Positions 63,642 through 64,000 of a stretch of 64,000 nt of DNA are shown piece after piece (the stretch's first letter is position 1; each line of letters begins with the position of its first letter). Both the position numbers and the translations under genes were made by a program. The notes beneath the pieces are model-generated. The model saw nothing but the letters and a program-made list of their open reading frames with translations. It was not told the DNA's origin and made no database searches. Source of the stretch: Desulfovibrionaceae bacterium (GTDB taxonomy: Bacteria; Desulfobacterota; Desulfovibrionia; Desulfovibrionales; Desulfovibrionaceae); contig JACCQI010000007.1 in assembly GCA_015709315.1 (NCBI GenBank), positions 1 to 64,000 of the forward strand. Reading direction: 5' to 3'.

Positions 63642-64000
63642 ATGGCCGATATCCACAAACTCGCACAGATGTTCCAGGAGTTGGACGACCAGCTGGTCAA
63701 CTGCATGAAGTGCGGCATGTGCCAGGCCGTGTGCCCGGTATTCGGCAGAACCGGCCGCGAGGCGGACGTGACGCGCGGCAAGATCGCCCTGCTGGAAGGT
63801 CTCGCCCATGAGATGCTGACCGACCCCGAAGGCGTCAACGACAAGCTCAACCGATGCCTGCTCTGCGGCACCTGCCAGGCCAACTGCCCTTCCGGCGTGT
63901 CCGTCATGGACATCTTCCTCAAGGCGCGGGCCATTATGACCGGCTACTTCGGTCTGTCTCCCGTCAAGAAGGCCATCTTCCGGGGCATGCTCAAGAACCC
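63642..64000 (+). CDS. Fe-S subunit of lactate/glycolate dehydrogenase (GlcF-like), N-terminal part
   Basis: The first 119 codons are seen and the frame is open at the window end. Two ferredoxin motifs, CMKCGMCQAVCP (about residues 21-32) and CLLCGTCQANCP (about 72-83), identify the 2x[4Fe-4S] domain that precedes CCG domains in GlcF/LutA proteins. The rest, presumably the CCG domains, lies outside. Translation is probably coupled to the FAD subunit, whose stop is 4 bp upstream. Confidence 0.93.
   Translation, partial: MADIHKLAQMFQELDDQLVNCMKCGMCQAVCPVFGRTGREADVTRGKIALLEGLAHEMLTDPEGVNDKLNRCLLCGTCQANCPSGVSVMDIFLKARAIMTGYFGLSPVKKAIFRGMLKN

Overview
The window is about 64 kb of GC-rich, densely coding bacterial DNA. 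It is most consistent with a sulfate-reducing deltaproteobacterium of the Desulfovibrionaceae (Desulfovibrio/Pseudodesulfovibrio-like). Three things point there: a lactate-to-acetyl-CoA gene block (two-component system, single-chain pyruvate:ferredoxin oxidoreductase, lactate permease, FAD lactate dehydrogenase and its Fe-S partner) arranged like the organic-acid oxidation region of Desulfovibrio; a multihaem cytochrome c operon with Tat-exported ferredoxin and NrfD/HybB-type membrane subunits; and selenocysteine machinery (selA, selB).

Layout. 1-4.2 kb: purF (cut by the window edge) and carB. 4.6-6 kb: feoA behind a Fur-box-like palindrome, then a DUF523-DUF1722 protein. 6-10 kb: a radical-SAM-like remnant protein, metG, and a RicT/PSP1 protein. 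10.5 kb: a tiny exported protein that is one-third methionine. 11.2-18.3 kb: response regulator, MBL hydrolase, HDOD protein, ComEC, murA, tRNA-His, SYLF lipoprotein. 18.3-26 kb: selB, FecR-domain and Sel1 proteins, and a folC-selA-M18 peptidase operon. 26-31 kb: FapA-like and REC/HD-like proteins, AEC transporter, tRNA-Leu, a periplasmic binding protein. 31.2-36.3 kb: FNR-type regulator divergent from an Fe-S/HybB-like/multihaem cytochrome operon. 36-41 kb: Hsp20 and a glycosyltransferase-SGNH-MBOAT cassette. 41-50.3 kb: haem-type chemoreceptor, unusual enhancer-binding-protein homologue, NifX-like protein, CBS protein, SLC13 permease, beta-helix protein, NhaB. 50.6-64 kb: two small proteins, then the lactate module.

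The most striking observation is the third gene of the cytochrome operon (34086-36245). The reading frame is interrupted once, by TGA at 34884-34886, and continues unbroken on the other side with further CXXCH haem motifs. A hairpin GCAACGA-GGC-TCGTTGC starts 13 nt after the TGA and puts a GGC loop 20 nt downstream, which fits the geometry of bacterial SECIS elements. The second half has no plausible start of its own, and selA and selB lie in the same window. I therefore annotate one 719-residue, 13-haem selenoprotein whose C-terminal part is of the octahaem tetrathionate reductase (OTR) type, with selenocysteine at residue 267 where I expect the OTR active-site cysteine. With a Tat ferredoxin, a quinol-interacting HybB-like protein and an FNR-like site in the promoter, it looks like an anaerobically regulated quinone-linked reductase of unknown substrate.

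Other noteworthy items: the methionine-heptad protein; a sigma-54 activator homologue that has lost its GAFTGA and Walker B residues and is flanked by repeated GTTTCATTA motifs; several enzyme-family members lacking key residues (DUF523, HD, radical SAM); and regulatory palindromes upstream of feoA, the sensor kinase and por.
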